From the NCBI GenBank assembly GCA_018400295.1, contig JAGYMZ010000016.1, positions 1-49,842 of the forward strand: a DNA stretch of 49,842 bases, read 5' to 3'. The position numbers and the translations under genes are program-made. Origin of the DNA: Bacteroidales bacterium. Lineage in GTDB: Bacteria; Bacteroidota; Bacteroidia; Bacteroidales; B18-G4. Of the stretch, positions 35,015-41,732 are shown one piece after another (the stretch's first letter is position 1; the number at the start of each line of letters is the position of its first letter). The notes under the pieces are model-generated. The model did no database searches. It was not told where the DNA came from and saw only the letters and a program-made list of their open reading frames with translations.

Positions 35015-35632
35015 TCACGGATGTTGTTGTTGCATGCTTGCTTTGAGAAAACGATTGTACTGCCCTTCCAGAAAGTCCGTGTGCAAGTCGCGGCCACCAC
35101 CCTGAAAAGTTTGAATATACATATTCAGACAGGGCCTGGGATGAGAGAAATAGCCGATCAGGTTTGCCATAAAAACAATTTGCGGCCTTTTTTCGATCAT
35201 TCCTGTGATCCTGGACCAGCCTTTCTCAAAGGCCAGCGGATACCGGTACAAAGAGCTGATCTTTCCCTGGGGAAATATCAGCAACAGGCTGGATTTATCG
35301 TTCAGAAGATTTGCGGCATATTGCAGGGATTCCAGGGAGGTCCGGGATCCCCTTTTTATGGAGAAGGCTCCGATGCGGCTCAGGAACTTGCGCCGGGCCA
35401 GTTGTTCCTCCAGCATCATGACATACGGTGTCTTTTTAAACACCTTATCGTTCAGGTAAAAAACAAAAAATCCGTCCCACCAGCTAAAATGGTTCCCAAG
35501 CAACAAAACCGGCCTTCCTTCATCATGGAAATCCCCATGGATGTGAATGTCCCGGAAGTGGAAACGGAGCATTGTTTTCACGTAAACCCTGAAAAATGCA
35601 TTGTATCCTTTGTGGTGCCTGGCTTTGATCAT
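35015..35632 (-). CDS. Acyltransferase of the PlsC/CruD type
   Basis: The 205-residue product has the glycerolipid acyltransferase motif GNHFSWWDGFFV (H-x4-D) and a later IFPQGK motif in place of the usual FPEG. A conserved Arg region (FSIKRGSRTS) stands between. Length is short, typical of single-domain enzymes. In Chlorobaculum the acyltransferase CruD esterifies the sugar added by CruC; here the gene sits directly between a CruF-like hydratase and a CruC-like glycosyltransferase. Acylation of a carotenoid glucoside is therefore the best inference. An ordinary lysophospholipid acyltransferase role cannot be excluded. It lies 15 bases after the CruF gene. Confidence 0.8.
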   Translation of the reverse strand: MIKARHHKGYNAFFRVYVKTMLRFHFRDIHIHGDFHDEGRPVLLLGNHFSWWDGFFVFYLNDKVFKKTPYVMMLEEQLARRKFLSRIGAFSIKRGSRTSLESLQYAANLLNDKSSLLLIFPQGKISSLYRYPLAFEKGWSRITGMIEKRPQIVFMANLIGYFSHPRPCLNMYIQTFQGGGRDLHTDFLEGQYNRFLKASMQQQHP

Positions 35633-35647
35633 AGGTCCGGATAAAAA

Positions 35648-36304
35648 CTAATATCCTGAAAAATATAAAGCTATGAAAAAAAACAATTGTATCAGGAACA
35701 GGGGAACGGATATCCTGTTTTTGATCTTCAAAGAAAGGAAATGCATCAGGGACAGAAAAATGGCCGACACGACAAACCAGGCCAGGTAATTGCTCATGGG
35801 TACTTCATTTCCTTTCCACGACCACATATTGTATTGAATGGCAAACGGTTCGAGAAAGAAATCGTATCCGGTAAGGATCGCAGAGCCAAAAAGTATCTTC
35901 AGGGGTACTGCCCATTTCAGTCCATGGGTCAGGAAATACGCTGAATAAACCACAACAAGCCAGTTAATGCCGATGATCAGCGGGGTTTCAAATAACATCG
36001 GGCCGAGCTTGTTTCCATAACTGTATTCGCCGAATACCCAGCCGGTATGGACGCCGAGTGTTTCGATGAAAAAACCTGAAAAAACAATAAAGGTGGAAGC
36101 GATGAAGAAACGTACGCTCCAGCCTTTATGGAAGAGCATCAGCACCAAAAAATTTAGCAGCAGTGCAAAAGGGATGAGATCAATGATCAGGGGTTTGTTT
36201 GGATCATATTTCATGATGGCCAGGCCTGTCAGGTAAAAAACACCGAGCAGGATGGCGGCAATTTTCCAGGATGCCTTACGCGCTGTATTTTTTAAGGATC
36301 TCAT
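35648..36304 (-). CDS. cruF: CruF-like carotenoid 1',2'-hydratase family protein
   Basis: The 218-residue product has about seven membrane helices and family-like motifs ETLGVHTGWVFGEYSYG, LGPMLFETPLIIGINWLVVVY and GYDFFLEPFAIQYNMWSWKG. These match the 'carotenoid biosynthesis protein' family of CruF, which adds water across the end double bond of an acyclic psi end to give a 1'-hydroxyl. Its start overlaps the end of the desaturase gene by 29 bases, so the two are coupled. The hydroxyl it makes would be the attachment point for the sugar and acyl groups encoded downstream. Confidence 0.85.
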   Translation of the reverse strand: MRSLKNTARKASWKIAAILLGVFYLTGLAIMKYDPNKPLIIDLIPFALLLNFLVLMLFHKGWSVRFFIASTFIVFSGFFIETLGVHTGWVFGEYSYGNKLGPMLFETPLIIGINWLVVVYSAYFLTHGLKWAVPLKILFGSAILTGYDFFLEPFAIQYNMWSWKGNEVPMSNYLAWFVVSAIFLSLMHFLSLKIKNRISVPLFLIQLFFFIALYFSGY

Positions 36305-37745
36305 GAGATATTATTTTAGCCGAAGAAAGGCAGAGCGGTATTCCTCCGCCTGGGTGCACACTGCCCCCGGTAAAAAATAAATTTTTGAATTTCCGCAAAT
36401 GATTGGGATGACGGTTGAAAGCTGCAAATTTACCATTGGCGTTGATGCCGTACAAAGCTCCGCCGGCAGAGGCGGTCCGTTCATCAATTACCGAAGGAGT
36501 CAGAACATGCTCGGTTGCAATGTGTTTTTCGATGTTGATATTGAGCATTCGGTTTATCTTATGGATGATATTTTTACGTGCCCGCCGGATGGTTCCGGCG
36601 TCCTGTCCCCAGTATGGCGGCACATTGATCATGGCAAACCAGTTTTCATTGCCTTCGGGTGCATCGCCGGGCACGTATTTTGAACTGATGAAAATATATA
36701 CGGTCGGATCCTCATAAACGCTGTGCAGATCAAAGATGTGACGGAATTCTTGCTGATAATCTGCCGAAAAAAGGATGTTATGCATGTCGAGGAATGGAAA
36801 GGAAGCATGTATCCCCCAGTAAAAGACCAGGGCTGAGGATGCGAATTTACTTCTGCTTCTCAGGCGGGGTGGGGTTCTTCCGTACAGCTTTTCTTTCAGT
36901 GAATGCACATCAATATCTGAAACAACCACGTCAAACGTATACCTGCCTTTGGTGGTGATCAGCCCGGTGACCTGATGATCTTTCAGGAGCAATTGTTTAA
37001 CTTCGGTATGAAAGTCGAACATCACCCCCATTTCCCGTGCAAGTTCAAAGAGCGCCGTAATGATCCGGTACATGCCTTTGTCAGGCAGGTATGCCCCTCT
37101 GATATGCTCAAGATGCGCGATCATGTTAAGGGTCGCCGGCGCTTTAAATGGGTCCGAGCCCACATAGGTAGCGTACCTGTCGAAAATCTGGACCAGTCTC
37201 GGATCCTTGAACCACTGGCTGTTACGTGCATGCATGGTCCTGAAGGCATCGATCTCCGGGAACTTAAAAAGGGCCGACAGATACTGAGGGTTACAAAGGT
37301 TGGACCATTTATGGAACGGCTTATGGATAAATACATCTGCTGAGATGGCATAAATATCTGATGCTTTTTGAAGGTAGGCAATGAGGCGTTCCCTGGTGTC
37401 AAGGGTTTTATGTTCAATTTCCTCTGCAAATTTATGAAGGTCCTGAAAGGCATTGATCCTGCTTCCGTTTTCATAAAAGTAGCGGCAAACGGTGCTGAGT
37501 TTTGAATATGTTAAATAATTGCTGGGGTCTTTGCCTGCCAGCAAAAAAAGTTCTTCCACAAATTCCGGCATGGTGAAGAGGGACGGGCCCGTATCGAAGC
37601 GGAACCCGGACGAATGCAGCTCGGAAATTTTACCACCGGGCGTACCGTTCTTTTCCAGGACCCTGACCTGGAAACCGGCGGATGCAAGCCTGATGGCCGT
37701 TGCCAACCCGCTTATTCCTGAACCTATGATGCCTGCAGATTTCAT
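36276..37745 (-). CDS. CrtI/CrtD-type carotenoid (phytoene) desaturase
   Basis: The 489-residue FAD enzyme begins with the dinucleotide motif IGSGISGLATAIRLASAGFQVRVLEKNGTPGGK-like sequence (residues 5-37; key GxGxxG and GG). It has RFDTGPSLFTMPE and ends with FFTGGSVHPGGGIPLCLSSAK, the typical C-terminal signature of the phytoene desaturase family. In this context (with CruF and glycosyl/acyl transferases) a CrtD role, 3',4'-desaturation of a hydroxylated carotenoid, is more likely than the primary phytoene desaturase, since no phytoene synthase (crtB) is next to it. The choice cannot be settled from sequence alone. A nested inverted repeat precedes the gene (37773-37834). Confidence 0.86.
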   Translation of the reverse strand: MKSAGIIGSGISGLATAIRLASAGFQVRVLEKNGTPGGKISELHSSGFRFDTGPSLFTMPEFVEELFLLAGKDPSNYLTYSKLSTVCRYFYENGSRINAFQDLHKFAEEIEHKTLDTRERLIAYLQKASDIYAISADVFIHKPFHKWSNLCNPQYLSALFKFPEIDAFRTMHARNSQWFKDPRLVQIFDRYATYVGSDPFKAPATLNMIAHLEHIRGAYLPDKGMYRIITALFELAREMGVMFDFHTEVKQLLLKDHQVTGLITTKGRYTFDVVVSDIDVHSLKEKLYGRTPPRLRSRSKFASSALVFYWGIHASFPFLDMHNILFSADYQQEFRHIFDLHSVYEDPTVYIFISSKYVPGDAPEGNENWFAMINVPPYWGQDAGTIRRARKNIIHKINRMLNINIEKHIATEHVLTPSVIDERTASAGGALYGINANGKFAAFNRHPNHLRKFKNLFFTGGSVHPGGGIPLCLSSAKIISHEILKKYSA

Positions 37746-37772
37746 TATGGATTATTATTACCGGGTAAACAG

Positions 37773-37834
37773 CCGGGAAACCATTTATGTTTATTGACCT
37801 GAGCATGCATTATGGCAATGCATGAGGTTTCCGG
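37773..37834. promoter_or_regulatory. Nested inverted repeat upstream of the carotenoid operon
   Basis: Outer arms CCGGGAAACC (37773-37782) and GGTTTCCGG (37826-37834) enclose a perfect inner repeat CATGCATT (37804-37811) / AATGCATG (37817-37824) with a five-base spacer. It lies 28-89 bases before the desaturase ATG and just after the lipoprotein stop. It could be an operator or a hairpin; there is no T run. Confidence 0.4.
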
Positions 37835-37867
37835 AAATATTCAGCATAAGCCCCATGGATGTATATT

Positions 37868-38281
37868 TTAGCTTCGCTGGGTGCAACGGTAAAGTTCCTG
37901 CTGATAAGCTTTGTTGAAATACTCGATCAGTTCGTCACGGTTGAGGAAGTTCTCAATTTCCGGATTAAGTTTGTTCAATTGATCTTCCAGTTGAATGATG
38001 TTCTCTTTCATGATCATGGCATCCTGTTCCGATTCCACGGGTTGTTCCTGGAGCTTGTTTATTTTACAGACCAATTCGGCCTTCTTTTTTGCATATTCCT
38101 GTATTCTTTTAACCTCTGCTACATTCAGGCCACTCCGGTTATTTTCCGGTGGCTTTTCATGGTTTTTCTTTGGCGGGGTGGTCGTGCGGCGGGTTTCTTC
38201 CTGCGTGGTTTCCTGGGTTGACTTACAGGAAAAGGAAAGGACCAGGGCGAAAATCACAAGTGCTGCCGGTATGTTTTTCAT
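37868..38281 (-). CDS. Small coiled-coil lipoprotein
   Basis: The 137-residue product has a lipoprotein signal (hydrophobic to residue 17, lipobox SFSC, Cys19). A Thr/Glu/Lys/Pro-rich linker (about 20-50) comes next, followed by a charged helical segment rich in Glu, Lys, Gln and Asn (about 53-125) likely to form a coiled coil. It has no known domain. It could share a promoter with the receiver-HPt gene 136 bases upstream, but no element was seen. It is followed by the nested inverted repeat before the carotenoid operon. Confidence 0.78.
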   Translation of the reverse strand: MKNIPAALVIFALVLSFSCKSTQETTQEETRRTTTPPKKNHEKPPENNRSGLNVAEVKRIQEYAKKKAELVCKINKLQEQPVESEQDAMIMKENIIQLEDQLNKLNPEIENFLNRDELIEYFNKAYQQELYRCTQRS

Positions 38282-38417
38282 GTTTTCCGGGGTTTAAAAG
38301 GATGTTTGTGTGTTTCCCCGGACCAGACGTTCCATAAGTTCCCTGCCGGGGATCCAAAACGTAAAAATAAGCGAAAATACCGTCAGGGCCAACAGGATTT
38401 TTTATTTCTACCGGTTT

Positions 38418-39185
38418 TTATTTCATCTCTTTCCTCAGGCGATGCAGATCCTTTTCCAATTGACGATGGATTTGCGGCATCAGGTCATAAATATCGGCAA
38501 TACGCTTACGGTTTTGAACAATGTTTTTGTTTTCCGAAACTTCTTTTTCAATGTCAATCAGGCTGTCGTATATATTTTGTAAACCGACATATAAGAATGC
38601 GGGTTTTATTTTATGGATGAGGCGGAGTGCTTCCGGGCGGTCCTCGTCATACGCCTTCAGAATGGCGGCCAGGCTTTCCCCGGATTGCCGTATGAAGGTT
38701 TGGATAGCCGCTTCAATGAAAGCATAATTTCCGTGTGCCATTTGCAGGACAGAAGAGATGTCGTGGATGGGGTGTTGGTTTGCAGGAGGCTTTTGGTTTG
38801 TATGGTCTTCCCGCATTTTTTTGTCCATAACCTCGTTGATCTTCCTGATCAGGCTTTCCGAAGTGAAGGGCTTGGCGAGAAAGCCGTTCATGCCTTCCGA
38901 AATCAGTTCCCTTTCATGTTCTGCCATGGCATACGCTGTAACGGCGATGATCGGAATGTTCCGGATGTCTTCCGGCATCTTTTCCCGGATATGCCGGGTG
39001 GCTTCGATGCCATCCATGACCGGCATGCGGATGTCCATAAGTATCAGGTCGAACTTTTTTTTGTCCAGGACTTCGATTGCTTCTTTCCCATTGGTAACCG
39101 AAGCGGTGGAAAACCCATGGATTTTCATTTGGGTTTCCAGGATCCTGCGGTTGAATTCATCATCTTCAGCAATAAGAATATTCAT
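38418..39185 (-). CDS. Receiver-HPt protein (orphan phosphorelay protein)
   Basis: The 255-residue cytoplasmic protein has an N-terminal receiver (ILIAEDDEFNRR, phospho-acceptor Asp51 in LMDIRMPVMDG, AVTAYAM, KPF) and a C-terminal HPt domain with the site IHKIKPAF (His191). A linker of about 15 polar residues (QKPPANQHP) joins them. No DNA-binding or enzymatic output is present, so it should pass phosphoryl groups between kinase and regulator. It is divergent from a second receiver-HPt gene across 110 bases, with a possible -7 element TAACTTTG on the minus strand (39262-39255). The HPt motif has Pro where Gly is usual. Confidence 0.9.
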   Translation of the reverse strand: MNILIAEDDEFNRRILETQMKIHGFSTASVTNGKEAIEVLDKKKFDLILMDIRMPVMDGIEATRHIREKMPEDIRNIPIIAVTAYAMAEHERELISEGMNGFLAKPFTSESLIRKINEVMDKKMREDHTNQKPPANQHPIHDISSVLQMAHGNYAFIEAAIQTFIRQSGESLAAILKAYDEDRPEALRLIHKIKPAFLYVGLQNIYDSLIDIEKEVSENKNIVQNRKRIADIYDLMPQIHRQLEKDLHRLRKEMK

Positions 39186-39239
39186 GCAGTTATATTCATG
39201 TAATTAACAATCATTTGTTTATTAATTATAATAAACGGC

Positions 39240-39271
39240 TTGTTTCTGCAGCATCAAAGTTACTATATTTG
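39240..39271 (+). promoter_or_regulatory. Bacteroidota-type promoter of the exopolysaccharide operon
   Basis: TTG (39240-39242), a 21-base spacer and TATATTTG (39264-39271) fit the TTTG / TAnnTTTG consensus. Transcription would begin near 39278, some 18 bases before the ATG at 39296. A minus-strand TAACTTTG (39262-39255) directly beside it may serve the divergent receiver-HPt gene, so the two promoters could interfere with each other. Confidence 0.55.
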
Positions 39272-39295
39272 ATCAAATTTGAAGATGTGGTATCA

Positions 39296-40063
39296 ATGGG
39301 AGAAATCATAAGGGTTTTGGCTGTCGATGATGATGAGTTCATACAAATAATCATAAAAAATGCTGTTCAGGGCTTTGGCTATCAGGTAAAGGTAGTTGGC
39401 AACGGCCTGGATTTTATGGATGCGTTTACGGTGGGCAATTACGATCTGGTGATCCTGGACATCAATATGCCGGTCATGGATGGATGGAACCTGATGCACC
39501 AGATACGTCATAATTTCCCGGAGCCAAAAAAAAACATACCGGCCATTGCACTGACAGGGCATACCGAGCTGGAACTGATTGAGCGGATCAAAAAGTCCGG
39601 GTTTAATTTTTATCTGACCAAGCCTTTTGCCCCCATTGCGCTAAAAAACATCATTGATCAATGTATTTCCGGTGAAGAGGGGTTTGCGGAGTATTTTGAT
39701 GTTTCCGATGCTTCTTCCTCCCTTCACCCCGATATCCATCAACTGGAGTTTTATGCCGATGGCGATACGGATTTTTTGCGTAGCATCGTCACGACGTTTA
39801 ATAAAAATGCGCCAAAAACGCTGGGATCGATGCAGGCATATTGCAGGGAAAAACGATGGGATGAACTGGCCGCGGAAGCTCACCGGTTTTCCCCGCATTT
39901 TGGTGTTCTGGGCATACAGCGTATGGCTTCCCTTGTTGATTCCATTCATGAGGAAGCATTAAAAGGCCGCCGGCAGGATGCTTTGCAGGATATGATCGAT
40001 GACCTGGAGGGAAAAACCGGCCTGGTCATTGAAAAATTGAAGCAGTACATACAAAAATTATGA
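39296..40063 (+). CDS. Receiver-HPt protein, first gene of the exopolysaccharide operon
   Basis: The 255-residue product has a receiver (VLAVDDDEFIQI, Asp55 in ILDINMPVMDG, ALTGHTE, KPF) and a C-terminal HPt domain with AHRFSPHFGVLG (His196). It lacks an output domain. The ATG at 39296 is chosen because the receiver starts there and the promoter lies just upstream; the 27 open codons before it would include the promoter. Its stop overlaps the next ATG by four bases (ATGA, 40060-40063). It is the likely entry point of phosphoryl signals into the operon, with the following receiver as candidate partner. Confidence 0.9.
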   Translation: MGEIIRVLAVDDDEFIQIIIKNAVQGFGYQVKVVGNGLDFMDAFTVGNYDLVILDINMPVMDGWNLMHQIRHNFPEPKKNIPAIALTGHTELELIERIKKSGFNFYLTKPFAPIALKNIIDQCISGEEGFAEYFDVSDASSSLHPDIHQLEFYADGDTDFLRSIVTTFNKNAPKTLGSMQAYCREKRWDELAAEAHRFSPHFGVLGIQRMASLVDSIHEEALKGRRQDALQDMIDDLEGKTGLVIEKLKQYIQKL

Positions 40064-40434
40064 AATATATGAAAGTCCTGGTTTGCGAAGATGATGAAAT
40101 GATCATGAAAATGGTGGAGTACAAGATGTCCCGCGAAGGCTATGAGGTTATTCTGGCGCGGAACGGAAAAGAAGCGGCGGAGAAGATCAAAACGCAGGAT
40201 TTCGACCTGATCATAACCGACCTTCTTATGCCATACATGACCGGACTGGAGCTGGTCAATATTTTGCGTGAAAAACTGGGCAAGAAAACCCCGGTCATTG
40301 TGCTTTCAAAAATCGGTCTGGAAGAAACGGTGTTAAAAGCGTTCAATATGGGGGCCGACGATTATATGGTGAAACCATTCAGCCCCAGCGAATTGTCTGT
40401 CCGCGCCAGCCGGTTGTTACATAAAAATAAATAA
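40060..40434 (+). CDS. Single-domain response regulator
   Basis: The 124-residue product is a lone receiver: VLVCEDDEMIMKM, Asp54 in IITDLLMPYMTG, LSKIG, and MVKPFSPSEL at the end. It has no output domain, so it should act by protein-protein contact, CheY- or SpoF-like. It overlaps the receiver-HPt gene by four bases and is followed after six bases by the outer-membrane protein gene, so it is embedded in the same transcript. A direct control of the downstream synthase or the HEAT protein is an inference from this placement. Confidence 0.92.
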   Translation: MKYMKVLVCEDDEMIMKMVEYKMSREGYEVILARNGKEAAEKIKTQDFDLIITDLLMPYMTGLELVNILREKLGKKTPVIVLSKIGLEETVLKAFNMGADDYMVKPFSPSELSVRASRLLHKNK

Positions 40435-40440
40435 TCTGCC

Positions 40441-41724
40441 ATGTTGCCAATCAGGAAGCTATTGTTGCCGGTTTTATTGATGAATTTCATCTTTACCGGA
40501 GTCATGGCCCAGGAGGTCACCAACGACTCCCTATACAAAAAAGCGCGCAAGCTGGCTTATGATCATAAATTCACTGAGGCCCGTTCCATAGGGATGGATA
40601 TTCTGGATAAAGACAGCGCGTATTATGACGTCAGCGTATTGATTGGTCGGACCTATGCCTGGGAACATAAATACGATACCGCACGGATCTTTTTCCAGGA
40701 TGTTCTGGACCATGAAAAAGGCTATTATGATGCCGTGGATGGCTTGATCGATGTTGAGTTATGGGCCGGGAACCTGGATACGGCCCTGTATTTTGCCAAC
40801 CATGCCCTGGCGCATCATCCCAAGGAGGTGCGTTTTTTAAACAAAAAGGCGGAAATACTTTTGGAAAGCCGCCAGGGCAAGGAAGCGGAGCGGGTGATCC
40901 TGGAAGCCCTGGATGAGGAACCAGGCAATGAAGCATCGCGGGAACTCCTGAAAAAAATTGAAAAAGTCACCATCCTGAACCGCTTTCAACTGGAATACGA
41001 TTTTGAATTTTTCGAGGACCCCTGGACCAAGCGCTGGCATCTCTTTGCCTTCAATTATATGCGCAAAACCCGCGCCGGAAATTTTATTTTCAGGGTTTAC
41101 ATGGGGGATATGGTTTCCAATGGGGAGCAGCCTCTGTTTCGGGAGGATCTGCAATTTCAGTATGAAGCAGAAGGATATCCCGTATTATCCAAATGGCATT
41201 ACCTGCTGGTGTATTACAGCTTTTCGGACGGGACGCTGTTCCCCCGGCACCGTGCCGGACTGGAAATATACCAGAAGCTGCCCCGTTCGTGGGAAATATC
41301 ACTGGGGGGACGCTATATGCGTTTTGTTTCTGAAGCGGATGAAAGCGATGATGTGTATGTTATTACCGGGACCGCTACCAAATACTGGAGAAAATATATG
41401 TTTACGTTCAGGCCTTATATTTCCCCCCAGGATAACCGGGTATCCCATTCCTATTTTCTGCATGCACGCCGTTTCCTGAAAGCATCCGATGATTATGTGT
41501 TCCTGGAACTGGGCATCGGCAATTCCCCGGATGAGCCTTCTTATTATACCGGAGGCATAGAGGAGTACAGGCTTGACAAGTACCATGCAAGGGCCGGGGT
41601 GCAATTGCTTTTTGCTTCCAGGTTTTTGCTGAATTTTGAAACAACTTATAAATATGAGGAATACCGTAACGGGACATACCGGAATGTGATCCGGCCCGGT
41701 ATTAAAGCGGGATATTATTTTTAG
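40441..41724 (+). CDS. TPR / YaiO-family outer-membrane beta-barrel protein
   Basis: The 427-residue product has a signal peptide (cleavage near VMAQ-E) and TPR-like helical repeats over about 25-180 (e.g. ALYFANHALAHHPKEVRFLNK). From about 185 to the end comes a beta-barrel with alternating strands and a terminal aromatic residue (GIKAGYYF). This is the YaiO-type layout and also the general layout of PgaA, the TPR-barrel exporter of poly-N-acetylglucosamine, though smaller. It should sit in the outer membrane with the TPR part in the periplasm. It is eight bases from the SPOR-HEAT gene, and the synthase gene follows. Polysaccharide export or assembly is the inferred role. Confidence 0.87.
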   Translation: MLPIRKLLLPVLLMNFIFTGVMAQEVTNDSLYKKARKLAYDHKFTEARSIGMDILDKDSAYYDVSVLIGRTYAWEHKYDTARIFFQDVLDHEKGYYDAVDGLIDVELWAGNLDTALYFANHALAHHPKEVRFLNKKAEILLESRQGKEAERVILEALDEEPGNEASRELLKKIEKVTILNRFQLEYDFEFFEDPWTKRWHLFAFNYMRKTRAGNFIFRVYMGDMVSNGEQPLFREDLQFQYEAEGYPVLSKWHYLLVYYSFSDGTLFPRHRAGLEIYQKLPRSWEISLGGRYMRFVSEADESDDVYVITGTATKYWRKYMFTFRPYISPQDNRVSHSYFLHARRFLKASDDYVFLELGIGNSPDEPSYYTGGIEEYRLDKYHARAGVQLLFASRFLLNFETTYKYEEYRNGTYRNVIRPGIKAGYYF

Positions 41725-41732
41725 TTTGCTGT

